Shown in pieces: positions 17,897 through 27,412 of a stretch of 64,000 nt of DNA (its first letter is position 1; each line of letters opens with the position of its first letter). The stretch lies in NCBI GenBank assembly GCA_024642205.1, contig JAHEBQ010000006.1:12283-76282 (forward strand), written 5' to 3'. The notes beneath the pieces were generated by a model. The model was not told where the DNA came from and did not search any database. It saw only the letters and a program-made list of their open reading frames with translations. The position numbers and the translations under genes are program-made. This DNA is from Planctomycetaceae bacterium (lineage in GTDB: Bacteria; Planctomycetota; Planctomycetia; Pirellulales; Pirellulaceae).

Positions 17897-19699
17897 TCAT
17901 TTCGACTTCTCGACATCCGGACGGGACAATACCTTTGTCTCTGAGGTGGCTGCGGCGATCGTTTGAAAAAACCTGGTCCACCAAGCCGAGTCCGTTTTTC
18001 CGAATTTCCGGCGGACCTGGACAATCACAAGTTGCTCTTGGAGATCAACGACCAGGATGCAACCTGAGAATGAACCGTGTCCAACGGTTTGCGTGCTGAA
18101 CAGCAAGTCTTCAGGATTATCCGAGTCGGCCGGCGCATCGGGTTTAAGATGACGCACCCAGTGCATTCCCAGGCCAACATCCCGTTCTTCGCCGGGCACC
18201 GTTAATGGCTTCGGAAGGAGTTTCTCAAAAGTCTCGGCAGAGATGAATTCTCGACCGCCGTAACTTCCCCGGTTGGCAATCCATTGTGCCAAAATACCCA
18301 ATTCCATTGCCGTGAATTCACCATCGGAGCTGGCATTTCCGAGGACGACATCCCCAAACCCGAGCGGCTCAAAAAGGTGTTCATGGTAAAGTCGTACCGC
18401 GCATTTGCCGGACACGCATTCCATCGCCTTGGCAACCAGTTCAAATCCCACGCCGGTGTAGCTATATGCCTTGCCTGGTTCGTTGGCGTCGATTCCGTTC
18501 AGGATGATGTTTTCCAGATGAGGATTTTTCATGCCGCCGAAGTCACCAAGTCCGGAAAACCCGCCGGTATGGTTCAGGCACTGACGAAACGTTGGAACAT
18601 TCGGGTCGTTGAGGGGGTAGCCCGGAAACACCTTGGAGATCGGTGCATCGAGCTCAATCAACCGTTGATCGACGAACTGGCTAAACATCAAAGCGGTGAC
18701 AGTCTTGGTGAGGGACGCGATCCAGCAACGATAGTTCTTGTCGATCGGAGCACCGTTGTCGGGGCTTTTGCCGAAGGCTTCATGAGTGACAATCACGCCG
18801 TTACGGGCGACCAAAGTTACAAACGGCTCGCCCGTCGCCGTGGCCCACTCACAGCAAAACTGGTCGATCACGGCTTTGGCGCTGGCCGGCACTCCCGCCG
18901 CCTCCGCGGGGCCATGATGCAAAACGGGAGAAGGAGGAGTCCGAACTCGAGCAGGCTGAAGCCCTGAAGCCACGTCAGAGAGACCCAGTATTTTCCGCTT
19001 GAGCGCCAACTGGTATTCGCTGTTGACCACCGACGTCGATTCAACAAATCGCTTGGGACGACCAAGCAGTTTCGACTCGGCAATCCCTGCGATCAGGATG
19101 GCCCCCTGCTCGCTATCGATCAAACCCCGCGTCAAAAAATCTTTCGCGGATCGGTCAAATTCGGACTTGTGCTCCAGCCAAGCGGGAGGCGCCTCTTTGC
19201 CTGGGAAGTTCAGAAAGGCAACCGACAAATCAGGCACGAAACTGTTTTCGATCTTCTGCGGAAAAGCAAAGAAAGTAAAAGACCGGCGGAAAGGCGTACC
19301 GTTGGGTGCTTGCCCCTCGACCCAAGCCATCCAACGGCCCGGTTTGTCTGGCTCTTCGGATTCATTCAAATCGGCATCGAACCAGCGAACTCGAAACGTG
19401 ACATCGCGACCCAGTCGGCGAACCTCGTCGACGTCCCGCCAAATGAGACGCGGCGAGTTGCCGACCTGAAAAACCCACCCGCCGAATCTGGACGGGATCA
19501 ATTCCTGAACTTGAAACTGCTGCCGCTCCTCGCGCAGGGAATCGTTCGTTTGCTTCCCAATCGCCTGTTGAGCAAAACTGGACATCGCCAGGCCGATAAT
19601 GATCGACCAGAGAAACCCGCAAAGACGCCTGTGTCGGGGTCCGGTCTGATTCAGCGTCGGACGTTGCAATGTTGAAAGAGGCATTCGATTACGGGTCAT
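17897..19699 (-). CDS. Secreted serine hydrolase, beta-lactamase/DD-peptidase family
   Basis: 600 residues. The N-terminus has a basic stretch and a membrane or signal segment (FLWSIIIGLAMSSFAQQA). An N-terminal domain of about 230 residues without clear identity precedes a serine beta-lactamase-like domain. The SxxK motif is S329-L-T-K332. The second motif reads Y412-S-Y-T-G, where most relatives have YSN; a GHGSFSG segment near the end fits the third motif. Family members are esterases, peptidases or D-aminopeptidases; a substrate cannot be assigned. The start ATG overlaps the stop of the upstream radical SAM gene (ATGA at 19699-19696), so the two are probably translated as a coupled pair. 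Confidence 0.82.
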   Translation of the reverse strand: MTRNRMPLSTLQRPTLNQTGPRHRRLCGFLWSIIIGLAMSSFAQQAIGKQTNDSLREERQQFQVQELIPSRFGGWVFQVGNSPRLIWRDVDEVRRLGRDVTFRVRWFDADLNESEEPDKPGRWMAWVEGQAPNGTPFRRSFTFFAFPQKIENSFVPDLSVAFLNFPGKEAPPAWLEHKSEFDRSAKDFLTRGLIDSEQGAILIAGIAESKLLGRPKRFVESTSVVNSEYQLALKRKILGLSDVASGLQPARVRTPPSPVLHHGPAEAAGVPASAKAVIDQFCCEWATATGEPFVTLVARNGVIVTHEAFGKSPDNGAPIDKNYRCWIASLTKTVTALMFSQFVDQRLIELDAPISKVFPGYPLNDPNVPTFRQCLNHTGGFSGLGDFGGMKNPHLENIILNGIDANEPGKAYSYTGVGFELVAKAMECVSGKCAVRLYHEHLFEPLGFGDVVLGNASSDGEFTAMELGILAQWIANRGSYGGREFISAETFEKLLPKPLTVPGEERDVGLGMHWVRHLKPDAPADSDNPEDLLFSTQTVGHGSFSGCILVVDLQEQLVIVQVRRKFGKTDSAWWTRFFQTIAAATSETKVLSRPDVEKSK

Positions 19700-21417
19700 G
19701 ATCCTGCACTAAATCCAACACGAATCGAAGCATCGGCGCATTTGCTTGCTTCCATTGCCAGCCAAGCTGCATTTTTTTCGTAAAACGTGGGAGGCTCATA
19801 CGTCCATCCTTCTTTCAATCGTTGTTCCTCTTCGCGAATCTTTTCCAGCACAAATGGGCCTGCAACTCGGGCCATGTGTTCCGCCTGTTCACCGAATTCG
19901 ACCAAAAGTTCGGCCATCAAGCCTTCAATTCGGGCTTTCAACGCCGGTTGATCATGGTAATACGCCAGCGCCGCGGCCACCATCGGCACGCCGTGCTTCA
20001 CGAGATCTTTGGATTCACGTTCAAACCGGGCGCGAACTCGTCGATCAGGATCTTCCCGGTGCTGTCGCCAGCCTTTGAGTGTCGTTGAGATGGCTCGCAC
20101 GACGCTCGGTCCATTGACAGCGAAATCTCGGTTGAATGCCCTCAGCAAATAACCGGTTTCCTGTCCGTCCCGAATCAGTGGGTGAAAAAAGTTGAACCGG
20201 TACTGCCCATGGTGATCGCTGGTCGGCACTTCCGTTTCGTCTTTGATCAAACCCTTGATTTTCAGATCGTTGTAAAGCGGCGTGCCCGCGAGCGCCGTGT
20301 ACAGCATGAATTGATGAAAGTCCGTGTCATGGCTGACGGCATAATCGATTACCTGGTCGATGTTTTCCGGGCAGTGGTCTTCCAGCCCAATGATGGTCGA
20401 TCCAAGAACCCGAACGCCGTGGCTTTGAAGTTGCTTCACGAGCGGTCGTGTGTCGATGCCTTTCAATTTCGCGTATTGACTGGCTTCACCCTCCAACCCC
20501 ATCCAGACCCAGGAGATCCCCAACCCGACCAGCTGTTCGGTCGTGTACTTGCTCAGCACATTGGCCGAGCTGAAAACATGGAAAGACCATGATTTGCCGT
20601 GCTCCTCCATCAGTTTCAGCAAGTCGAGAGCTCGCGGGCGATGGAGCAAGAAGTTCTCATCCATTACAAAAAACGATTGAACGCCCATCGAAGATTCGAG
20701 CTTGCAAATGATGTCAAACAGGTCCTCGCCGGTATGGTAGAAGTTAACGAACCTTCCCTTGCCTCCAAACATCGCCGACGTCACGCAAAAGTTGCATCCC
20801 AACGGACATCCAACGGAAGGGATTAATGTCGCGGTACGGTCTCGTGGTTTGATCTTAACCGTGGTTCCCATGTTTCGGTAATCAATGTAGGTCGGAATTT
20901 CCGGGTGAATGAATGGGCGACCGGTGTTTTCACCAAGGTACTCGCGGAACCAGCGCACCCCCTCGCCCTTGACGATTTCATCGGCGTCGATTCGTTGATC
21001 GAGATCGGGCAAGTTTGCGACATGTCCGCCGACCACGATCGTGGCGTCTGGCTGATGCTCACGCACCAACTCACACATTTTCTTGACTTTTAAAACATTG
21101 ATCGTGATGCTGCCGATGCCGATGATGTCGTATCGGTTGTTGGTGATTTCTTCGATGAACCGGTCCAGAGTGGGGAAGTCCAGCATTACGCAAGGTGCCT
21201 TGATGTTGGCCTGAATGAACAACATGCCAAACGATCGATTAAACATGCGCAACGAAAAAGGTCCCTGCACTCGCGTGACCTGGTTGTGCCACAATTCCAT
21301 GGGATTGATTTTTTGGCTGCCGAATTCGTCGTCCTGGGCATAGGGACCAAACACACTGGTCAACAGGATTTTTGCCTTGCTTCCACGTGGATGTACCCCG
21401 CCCTTCAAGACCATCAT
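19696..21417 (-). CDS. B12-binding domain radical SAM enzyme
   Basis: 573 residues; ATG 21417 has GGAG five bases upstream. Residues about 75-185 look like the Rossmann-type B12-binding module (DIIGIGSITINVLKVK, TIVVGGHVANLPD, ADEIVKGEG). The 4Fe-4S motif CPLGCNFC uses C204, C208 and C211, and a radical SAM barrel follows (FFVMDENFLLH, GLEGEASQYAKLKG). The C-terminal about 150 residues are helical and charged. Members methylate, oxidise or rearrange unreactive carbons; the class that begins near the B12 domain includes hopanoid and lipid-modifying enzymes, but no specific substrate is implied here. It forms an overlapping pair with the downstream serine hydrolase. Confidence 0.88.
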   Translation of the reverse strand: MMVLKGGVHPRGSKAKILLTSVFGPYAQDDEFGSQKINPMELWHNQVTRVQGPFSLRMFNRSFGMLFIQANIKAPCVMLDFPTLDRFIEEITNNRYDIIGIGSITINVLKVKKMCELVREHQPDATIVVGGHVANLPDLDQRIDADEIVKGEGVRWFREYLGENTGRPFIHPEIPTYIDYRNMGTTVKIKPRDRTATLIPSVGCPLGCNFCVTSAMFGGKGRFVNFYHTGEDLFDIICKLESSMGVQSFFVMDENFLLHRPRALDLLKLMEEHGKSWSFHVFSSANVLSKYTTEQLVGLGISWVWMGLEGEASQYAKLKGIDTRPLVKQLQSHGVRVLGSTIIGLEDHCPENIDQVIDYAVSHDTDFHQFMLYTALAGTPLYNDLKIKGLIKDETEVPTSDHHGQYRFNFFHPLIRDGQETGYLLRAFNRDFAVNGPSVVRAISTTLKGWRQHREDPDRRVRARFERESKDLVKHGVPMVAAALAYYHDQPALKARIEGLMAELLVEFGEQAEHMARVAGPFVLEKIREEEQRLKEGWTYEPPTFYEKNAAWLAMEASKCADASIRVGFSAGS

Positions 21418-21749
21418 GTTTCTCCGTCATTCCGAGAAATTCGTTTTCGTGCTTTGCAAGCCTATTGTGGCCGGGAACCAACGTCAACGTGAATTGGTTT
21501 CAATTCTGATTTGTTAGGACTCCCTTGCTGTGCGATATGGCGCGCTGCGAATAAAATCGCGATCAAGTTTCGAGTACAACCATGGATTTTCGTACATCGG
21601 CATGTCGGCGATTTGCCAATGACGCAAGAGAGCCCATGGATGCGCGAAGGGTTATATACTCCATCGCGCCGACGCGTCATATTGTTGCGTAAGCCAGACG
21701 ACCGGCAGAGTCGCGGGCTCTACACCTCTTGCCAATGGGAACGGTATTG

Positions 21750-22796
21750 ATGTTTGGCAGACAAAAACGTCTCACGGATTACGCATCGTGTGCTGGCTGA
21801 GCGGGTAAGATCCCGCCGGAGGCGATCGCACAGGTCGTGCGAGACTTACCCAAATCTTCAGACAGCCGATTGGTTGTGGGTACGGAAGGTTTTAGCGACG
21901 CAGGCGTGTTCGAGATTTCGCCGGACTTGCTGTTGGTTCAATCGCTCGATTTCTTCGCGCCCCTGGTCGATGACCCGTATCTGTTTGGTCAGATCGCCGC
22001 CGCAAACTCGTTAAGCGACGTGTTTGCAATGGGTGGTGTTCCGACGACTGCGTTGAACATCGTTTGTTTTCCGGACGACAAACTGGGGTTGGAAGTGCTC
22101 GCCGAAATCCTCCGTGGCGGAACCGACAAGGTCCATGAGGCTGGAGCCACGATCGTGGGTGGTCATTCGATTCGCGATCGCGAAATCAAATACGGACTTT
22201 CAGTCACCGGAATTGTTTCGCGAGACCAGTTGATGACCAATCAGAACGCTCAACCGGGCGACGCGCTGGTGTTGACCAAGAAACTGGGCACCGGATTTGT
22301 TACAACGGCGATGAAGGGCGGGAAATGTCCCGAGCATGTTGCCTCCGAAGCCCTCCACGGGATGGCTTCTTTGAACAAGATTTCGAGTGATGCCGCGAAG
22401 CAGTTCCAGGCAAACGCGGCAACCGACATTACCGGTTTCGGGCTCGCAGTCCATGCTTGCGAAATGGCAACGTCAAGCAACGTTTCTTTCCACATCGAAT
22501 TAAACGACTTGTCGGTTTTGCCCGGCGCACTTGATTTGGCAAAACGAGGGTTCATCACACGCGCCAACAAGACGAATCGAGAGTTCAGCCAGTCGATGGT
22601 CAGCATTGATGACGCGGCCGACGCATCTTTGTTGGAGATGGTATTCGACCCGCAGACATCAGGTGGGTTGTTGATCAGTGTACCTGCAGATCGAGCTGAA
22701 GCACTCAGAGACGGAATCAACACGCAAAGCCCTGGCGTTGCCCAGATCGTTGGAATGGTGGAATCTAATCGGGGCTACGCACTCAGGCTGACGTAG
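21750..22796 (+). CDS. selD: Selenide, water dikinase (SelD), itself a selenoprotein
   Basis: 348 residues if the in-frame TGA at 21798-21800 is read as selenocysteine. From ATG 21750 the N-terminus reads LTDYASCAG-Sec-AGKIPPEAI, placing Sec at residue 17 and the essential lysine at residue 20, as in other SelD proteins, where position 17 is Cys or Sec. Downstream are the ATP/metal motifs DFFAPLVDDPYLFGQIAAAN and the AIRS-fold C-terminus (DPQTSGGLLISV). SelD makes selenophosphate from selenide and ATP, the selenium donor for Sec-tRNA and for 2-selenouridine in tRNA. A conventional gene caller would begin at a GTG inside the SECIS stem (21837) and lose the active site. The gene is divergent from the radical SAM gene. 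Confidence 0.93.
21826..21842 (+). promoter_or_regulatory. Bacterial SECIS-like hairpin in selD
   Basis: A perfect 6-bp stem, TCGCAC (21826-21831) with GTGCGA (21837-21842), closes a 5-nt loop AGGUC. The Escherichia coli fdhF SECIS, bound by SelB, carries the same AGGUC loop sequence. The loop lies 31-35 nt after the UGA, inside the range for bacterial SECIS elements. A second short hairpin (gcggg/cccgc, 21801-21816) directly follows the UGA. Confidence 0.75.
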
Positions 22797-23832
22797 TCAT
22801 CGGATAAGAATGGTGCCAAGTACGATTGGTGCTTGATCGGCGTAGGCGATTGTGTTGTAACGAGCTGACAGTGGTTCAATTGAAGATGTTGACAAATACC
22901 GAAACCCGAAACGGACCGACTATTTTGGTTTCATGTTGAGCTGCTTGCCGAGCTGTGGATAGAAGTCGCGAATGACGATCGCGTGCTCGTGAAACGAAGA
23001 ATTCATACCCAAATCGCACCGATTTCCAACCTCGGTCCCCGCAATTTTCCAGTTCCGTTAATTCAATTCGCCCGTCGTTTGTTGGCCTTCACCAGCAATT
23101 CGGAAAGCCAGCAAGTTAATGTGATTGCCCAAGGTGGACACGATCGTTTCCCGCGAGAAATCTGAACACTCTCGGAAGCCCGAAAATCCTGACGGATTTT
23201 TTTGGTGTATTACGACGGCTTTCGGCAGATCCACTGTGTTCCCTGCAATTCTCTCGACGCGTGAATTTTTTTGACATCTTCATGCCTCCAATGGCATTGT
23301 GCAGGCGAACACAATGACCAATCCATAAAACCAGCCGTCGGGGTCTTCGCTGGGCTTTAATTCTTAAAAGGTCGACAATCTCATCAACGGGTACAAGATA
23401 AATGGCGAACCACAAATTCCGACGGAAAACAGAAATCATCCGAAACGGTAATTCCTGTCATCGAAGCACATTTCGTTGAAATGCGGGAAGCTTAGGGTCT
23501 TTTCGTAGCTGACATCCATGCGGATCGTCGATTCAAATGAGACGAGCCACCGAGCGACGGGTCCCCTGCAATAGATGCACCACGTTTCGCCTTAAGTGTT
23601 TTCCGTTTCGCCAGTTGGATTTTTCATTTGACGACCTTTCGTCACTTTCGCGAGCATGGGTGAGTTTCAAGGTCTGATGGAATTCATGGGCATTAGGCAG
23701 GAACCGACATTCGGAGCGACAGCGCGCAAATTTTGGATAGAATCGGAGATTGGTTGTATTTTTGGGAAATCACTGCGGTAGTCCGTTAGAATCCTGTCAC
23801 GAATTCTCTTGTTCTTTTGAGGTGCTTGGCGG
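22797..23832. other. Gene-poor kilobase
   Basis: About 1 kb without a convincing coding region. The longest frame is about 107 codons on the minus strand (23116-23439), with no motif I can defend. Together with the truncated sigma factor that follows, this may be eroded DNA. Confidence 0.45.
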
Positions 23833-24276
23833 ATGGACGTCAATCAGGATCGACGGCTGACTGGGAATCAAGCTTTATTGCGGCGACTGTTACTGGCGAA
23901 TTACGAGGGCCTCACAGAGCAGATGCGTCCCCGAATACCGGTCCAATTACGAACCACGATCGACGTTGAGGACATTCTCCAAGTCGCCTTCCTTCACGTG
24001 TTTCGTGATTTTTCAACCTTCCAGGGTGCTGGCTCTTCTGCGTTTCGAGGCTGGGCGCGAACCATCGCCGACGCTCGACTGGCCGAAGCGATCCGCTCGG
24101 CGACGCGTCAGGATCGGGGAGCAGGTCGAAACCGTCTGGAGAATTCTTCGGCAAGTACATCTCCATCTTTTCTGAATCTCCTGGATGTGCGGTTGGATTC
24201 CAATTCATTTTCGGAGCCATGGTTCGTATTCCATCGACCGGTTTCACCACTTCTTATGCCCTTCACGGTCAGATAA
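23833..24276 (+). pseudogene. Truncated ECF sigma factor (region 2 only)
   Basis: 147 codons from ATG 23833. Residues about 20-100 match sigma region 2 of planctomycete ECF factors (TIDVEDILQVAFLHVFRDFSTF, then AFRGWARTIADARLAEAIRSATRQDRG). After the Ser-rich linker the sequence turns into unrelated residues and ends without region 4, the helix-turn-helix that binds the -35 element; relatives need about 60-70 more residues. No region 4 is seen in the other frames before the next gene starts at 24279, two bases after the stop. Most likely a deletion fused a sigma fragment to this position; a functional region-2-only protein is less likely. Confidence 0.7.
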
Positions 24277-24278
24277 TC

Positions 24279-27149
24279 ATGCTTGGAAAAACGATGGGTT
24301 TAGTGTTCTCGTGTGTCCTGTTGACATTTACGTCGATTGCAGGAGCTGAGCAGAATCTGGAAATGGCGGCTCCGTTTACCGGGAACATGATTCTGCAGCG
24401 ACAGACGGAAGTTCCGGTATGGGGGTTTGATGCGCCAGGCGCCAAAGTCAACGTCGAATTTGCTGGCCAAACGAAAACGACCGTCGCCAACCAATATGGA
24501 GATTGGATCGTCAAGCTCGATCCGCTCGAAGTATCGCGCGAAAGGCGTCAACTGAAAGTAACCAATGACCGGAGTGAATCCATCATTCTCGATGGCGTGC
24601 TGGTTGGTGAAGTCTGGTTTTCTTCGGGGCAATCTAACATGGTTTGGCCGGCCGGCAAAAGCATGTGCAGTGGGATCGCTCGTGAAATCGCCAGTTCGGA
24701 GAAAGACGTTCCGATTCGAGAGATCAGCATCGATACGGTATCGGCTTTGTATCCACAAAAGAAAGCTACGTCGGAAGGTGGATGGAAGACTCACAAAAGC
24801 GCAGGCAATTTTTCTGCTTTGTCATTGTCGTTTGCCTATGAACTGTACAAAGAACTGGACATGCCAATCGGCATTCTCCTCAGCGCTCACAGCAATACAA
24901 GAATTGAGGCATTCACCCAGCGCCAAGCCATCGAAAATCATCCCAGGTTGCAACAGGACGCTGAACTCATTCACAACGCTGACCCTTTAACCGAGCAAGG
25001 ACGCCACGCATTCGAACAGTACGAAAGGGATGTGCAGGCCTGGCAGAAATTGGCGGGCGAGGCTGCTGTTGCCGGTGGCAAGATTCCCGCGCGGCCAAAG
25101 CTGCCGGGGATCGCAGGGATGTGGCGAGGGCCCTCTCAATTCTTCAATGGCAAGATCAATCCGGTCGTTCCGTATGCGATCCGCGGTGCGATCTGGTGCC
25201 AGGGGACAAGCAACTCGGGCGATGGCAGAATCTACGCTTCACGAATGGAAGCCCTTGTAAACGGTTGGAGAGACGCATGGGGGATGCCAGAAATGCCCTT
25301 TTACTTCACCCAAATGCAGTGTTACGGTTCGCCAGATCCGGAGACGGTTGGATTTGCGGACATCCGTCAGGGGCAACACCTGTTTTTTATGAATAACCGT
25401 GAGAACGTTGGGATGGTCGTTCAGTCCGACCTCAACTCGGCGAGACCTCAGGGCATTCATTACTTCAATAAACTTCACCCGGGGATGAGGATGGCCCGGT
25501 GGGCATTGGCCAAACAGTACCGGAAAAATATCGCTTACACAGGCCCAATTTATTCCGGCTATGACGTTAAAGGCAATCAAGTCATCGTATCTTTCGAGAA
25601 GGAAAGTCTCTTCGGCGGCCTGATGGTTGGCAGCAAAGGGATGGCCCAAGACTACCAGGAAGCAGAAAAATATGTTGAGCCCGCCAAGCCCACACCAGGC
25701 GAGAAGCTGAATCACTTTCGATTATGCGGCAAAGACAATAAATGGCACGCTGCAGAAGCCGTCATTACTGGCGACACCATCGTCGTCACCTCAAAAAATG
25801 TTCCTGAGCCCATTGGTGTTCAATACGCTTACAGCGCGGTTCCCGAGAATTCAAATCTTTACAACAAAGCCGGCTTGCCAGCGACTCCTTTTGCCATGAT
25901 TGGTGGCAAGATGATCTTTGAAGAAGATGATTTGGAGAAAGCGGCAGCCCTGAAAGCAAAGTACGCACAGTACTCCGATCCGGACTATCCGATCCTGCAA
26001 GTCGTCGAGTATTTTCGTGACGGCGCAATCATCCAACGCGACAGGCCAATTCCAGTCTGGGGTCATGCCAACAAGGGAGTTGAAGTAAAAGTCACTTTGG
26101 GTGACGTTACCAAAACTGTTGTCGCGAATGACCTTCAACAATGGTCGGTCGAATTCCCGGCACTGAAGGCTTCGACAAAGCGAATTGCGTTGTTCGTCGA
26201 AACGAGCCACGGTCACAGTCGAACCGTCCAGGATATTCTGGTCGGGGATGTCTGGTATTTGACCGGGTCAACGTTGCTCAACGGAGAGATGGCTTACAAC
26301 GGGCGCGAAAAAGAAGCGGAGATTCCGGAGGCTTTGCCGCTTGTTCGTGAGTTTCGAAGAAAAACAAGTGCCAGTACATTTCCGACACCACGAAAACGGA
26401 AGTTCGAGACAGGTGGTGGGAAGTACCGTTCATCCTGGATGACCGCTGATTTCTCGGTGGCAGACCAAGGCGTTTCGATGTTCGCTTATCATTTTGCGAA
26501 AACACTGAATCGAGAAGGAATTCCTCAGGGCTTTATTACGATGTCTTCCGGGCAGGGAGGACAAATGGCTTCACCACTTTCCTGGACGTCATATGTCGGG
26601 GTTAAAGATCTTGAACAGCCCGAATTTCGAGCTCGTCTGAATGAATTGTTCATGCAATTCCCAAACACAAAAGTTGCCCAAAAGGCTGTCGAAGAACATC
26701 TCAAAGAGGTAAAGATGTTTGTTACGACAATCCTCGAAGCAGACAAGCAAAGCGAAGACCTTGCGAAAGCAGCACCGCTTGGTGGTCCGGTATTTCCAGA
26801 AGCAGGCAATAGCAGCGAAGTTAAAGCGGATACGATTCCGACGTATGCCTACAACTGGTGTGTGAGTCCAATGACTCCAATGGCGGTTGCAGGTGTCATC
26901 TGGGTTCCATCCGAAAACAACATCGGATACGCGCCCGCAGACTACGCTGCCGAGATGGAAGTCTACGCGAAGAGCCTGGCAAACACTTACGGTCTGAAAG
27001 AGGTTCAATTCATTTACGCCCAGCCGTCCGATTCACTGGTCGAAGGGGTTAAGACTCCCGGGATTGCCGGGGCCAATAGGGTAAAGTTCGACCGATGGCC
27101 TAAAAGCTTGAAAGATCTGGCGATTAGAATGGCTCAAATGATCAAATAG
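24279..27149 (+). CDS. Tandem sialate O-acetylesterase-like (SASA) exported protein
   Basis: 956 residues; start 24279 chosen for the signal peptide (LVFSCVLLTFTSIAGAEQ), though no good Shine-Dalgarno sequence is visible. Two copies of the same module occur in tandem. Module 1 (about 25-530): sheet domain MILQRQTEVPVWGFDAPGAK, then nucleophile motif GQSN with S119, and a later D...H region around SDLNSARPQGIHYFNKLHPG. Module 2 (about 575-956): IIQRDRPIPVWGHANKG and GDVWYLTGSTLLNGE, where GSTL replaces GQSN, putting T665 at the nucleophile position, and the D/H element is not evident. Family role: removal of acetyl groups from sugars. Module 1 looks active and module 2 looks like a non-catalytic duplicate. 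Confidence 0.85.
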   Translation: MLGKTMGLVFSCVLLTFTSIAGAEQNLEMAAPFTGNMILQRQTEVPVWGFDAPGAKVNVEFAGQTKTTVANQYGDWIVKLDPLEVSRERRQLKVTNDRSESIILDGVLVGEVWFSSGQSNMVWPAGKSMCSGIAREIASSEKDVPIREISIDTVSALYPQKKATSEGGWKTHKSAGNFSALSLSFAYELYKELDMPIGILLSAHSNTRIEAFTQRQAIENHPRLQQDAELIHNADPLTEQGRHAFEQYERDVQAWQKLAGEAAVAGGKIPARPKLPGIAGMWRGPSQFFNGKINPVVPYAIRGAIWCQGTSNSGDGRIYASRMEALVNGWRDAWGMPEMPFYFTQMQCYGSPDPETVGFADIRQGQHLFFMNNRENVGMVVQSDLNSARPQGIHYFNKLHPGMRMARWALAKQYRKNIAYTGPIYSGYDVKGNQVIVSFEKESLFGGLMVGSKGMAQDYQEAEKYVEPAKPTPGEKLNHFRLCGKDNKWHAAEAVITGDTIVVTSKNVPEPIGVQYAYSAVPENSNLYNKAGLPATPFAMIGGKMIFEEDDLEKAAALKAKYAQYSDPDYPILQVVEYFRDGAIIQRDRPIPVWGHANKGVEVKVTLGDVTKTVVANDLQQWSVEFPALKASTKRIALFVETSHGHSRTVQDILVGDVWYLTGSTLLNGEMAYNGREKEAEIPEALPLVREFRRKTSASTFPTPRKRKFETGGGKYRSSWMTADFSVADQGVSMFAYHFAKTLNREGIPQGFITMSSGQGGQMASPLSWTSYVGVKDLEQPEFRARLNELFMQFPNTKVAQKAVEEHLKEVKMFVTTILEADKQSEDLAKAAPLGGPVFPEAGNSSEVKADTIPTYAYNWCVSPMTPMAVAGVIWVPSENNIGYAPADYAAEMEVYAKSLANTYGLKEVQFIYAQPSDSLVEGVKTPGIAGANRVKFDRWPKSLKDLAIRMAQMIK

Positions 27150-27412
27150 ATGCCCCACGGTTCAATCAGACTGATCTGCTTAAACGCCAGGCAACAGGCT
27201 ACATCAAAGGCGCTGTAAAACAGGTAACCCAAAGCGTCAACGAAGGACCGGAAAACAAGGCATTTACAGTACATGCTTTGTTTACGCATCGAATTAACCA
27301 ATGGTTATAAAACCGAGACTCAACTGGTACCCGACGCAACGAAATACGAAACCGGCGGTCATTCGCTGGCGAGTCAAATTCAAAAGCGACAAACGATTAA
27401 GGACGCGAAGCG

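Noticed and set aside
21601-21745. tRNA-Sec gene upstream of selD
   Set aside because: GCAAGAG and CTCTTGCCA could pair as an acceptor stem, but there is no UCA anticodon arm and the putative T loop does not match the consensus.
23116-23439. IS3-type transposase remnant
   Set aside because: A short stretch (HCVRLHNAIG) faintly resembles an integrase C-terminus, but no other part of a transposase, terminal repeats or target duplication was found.
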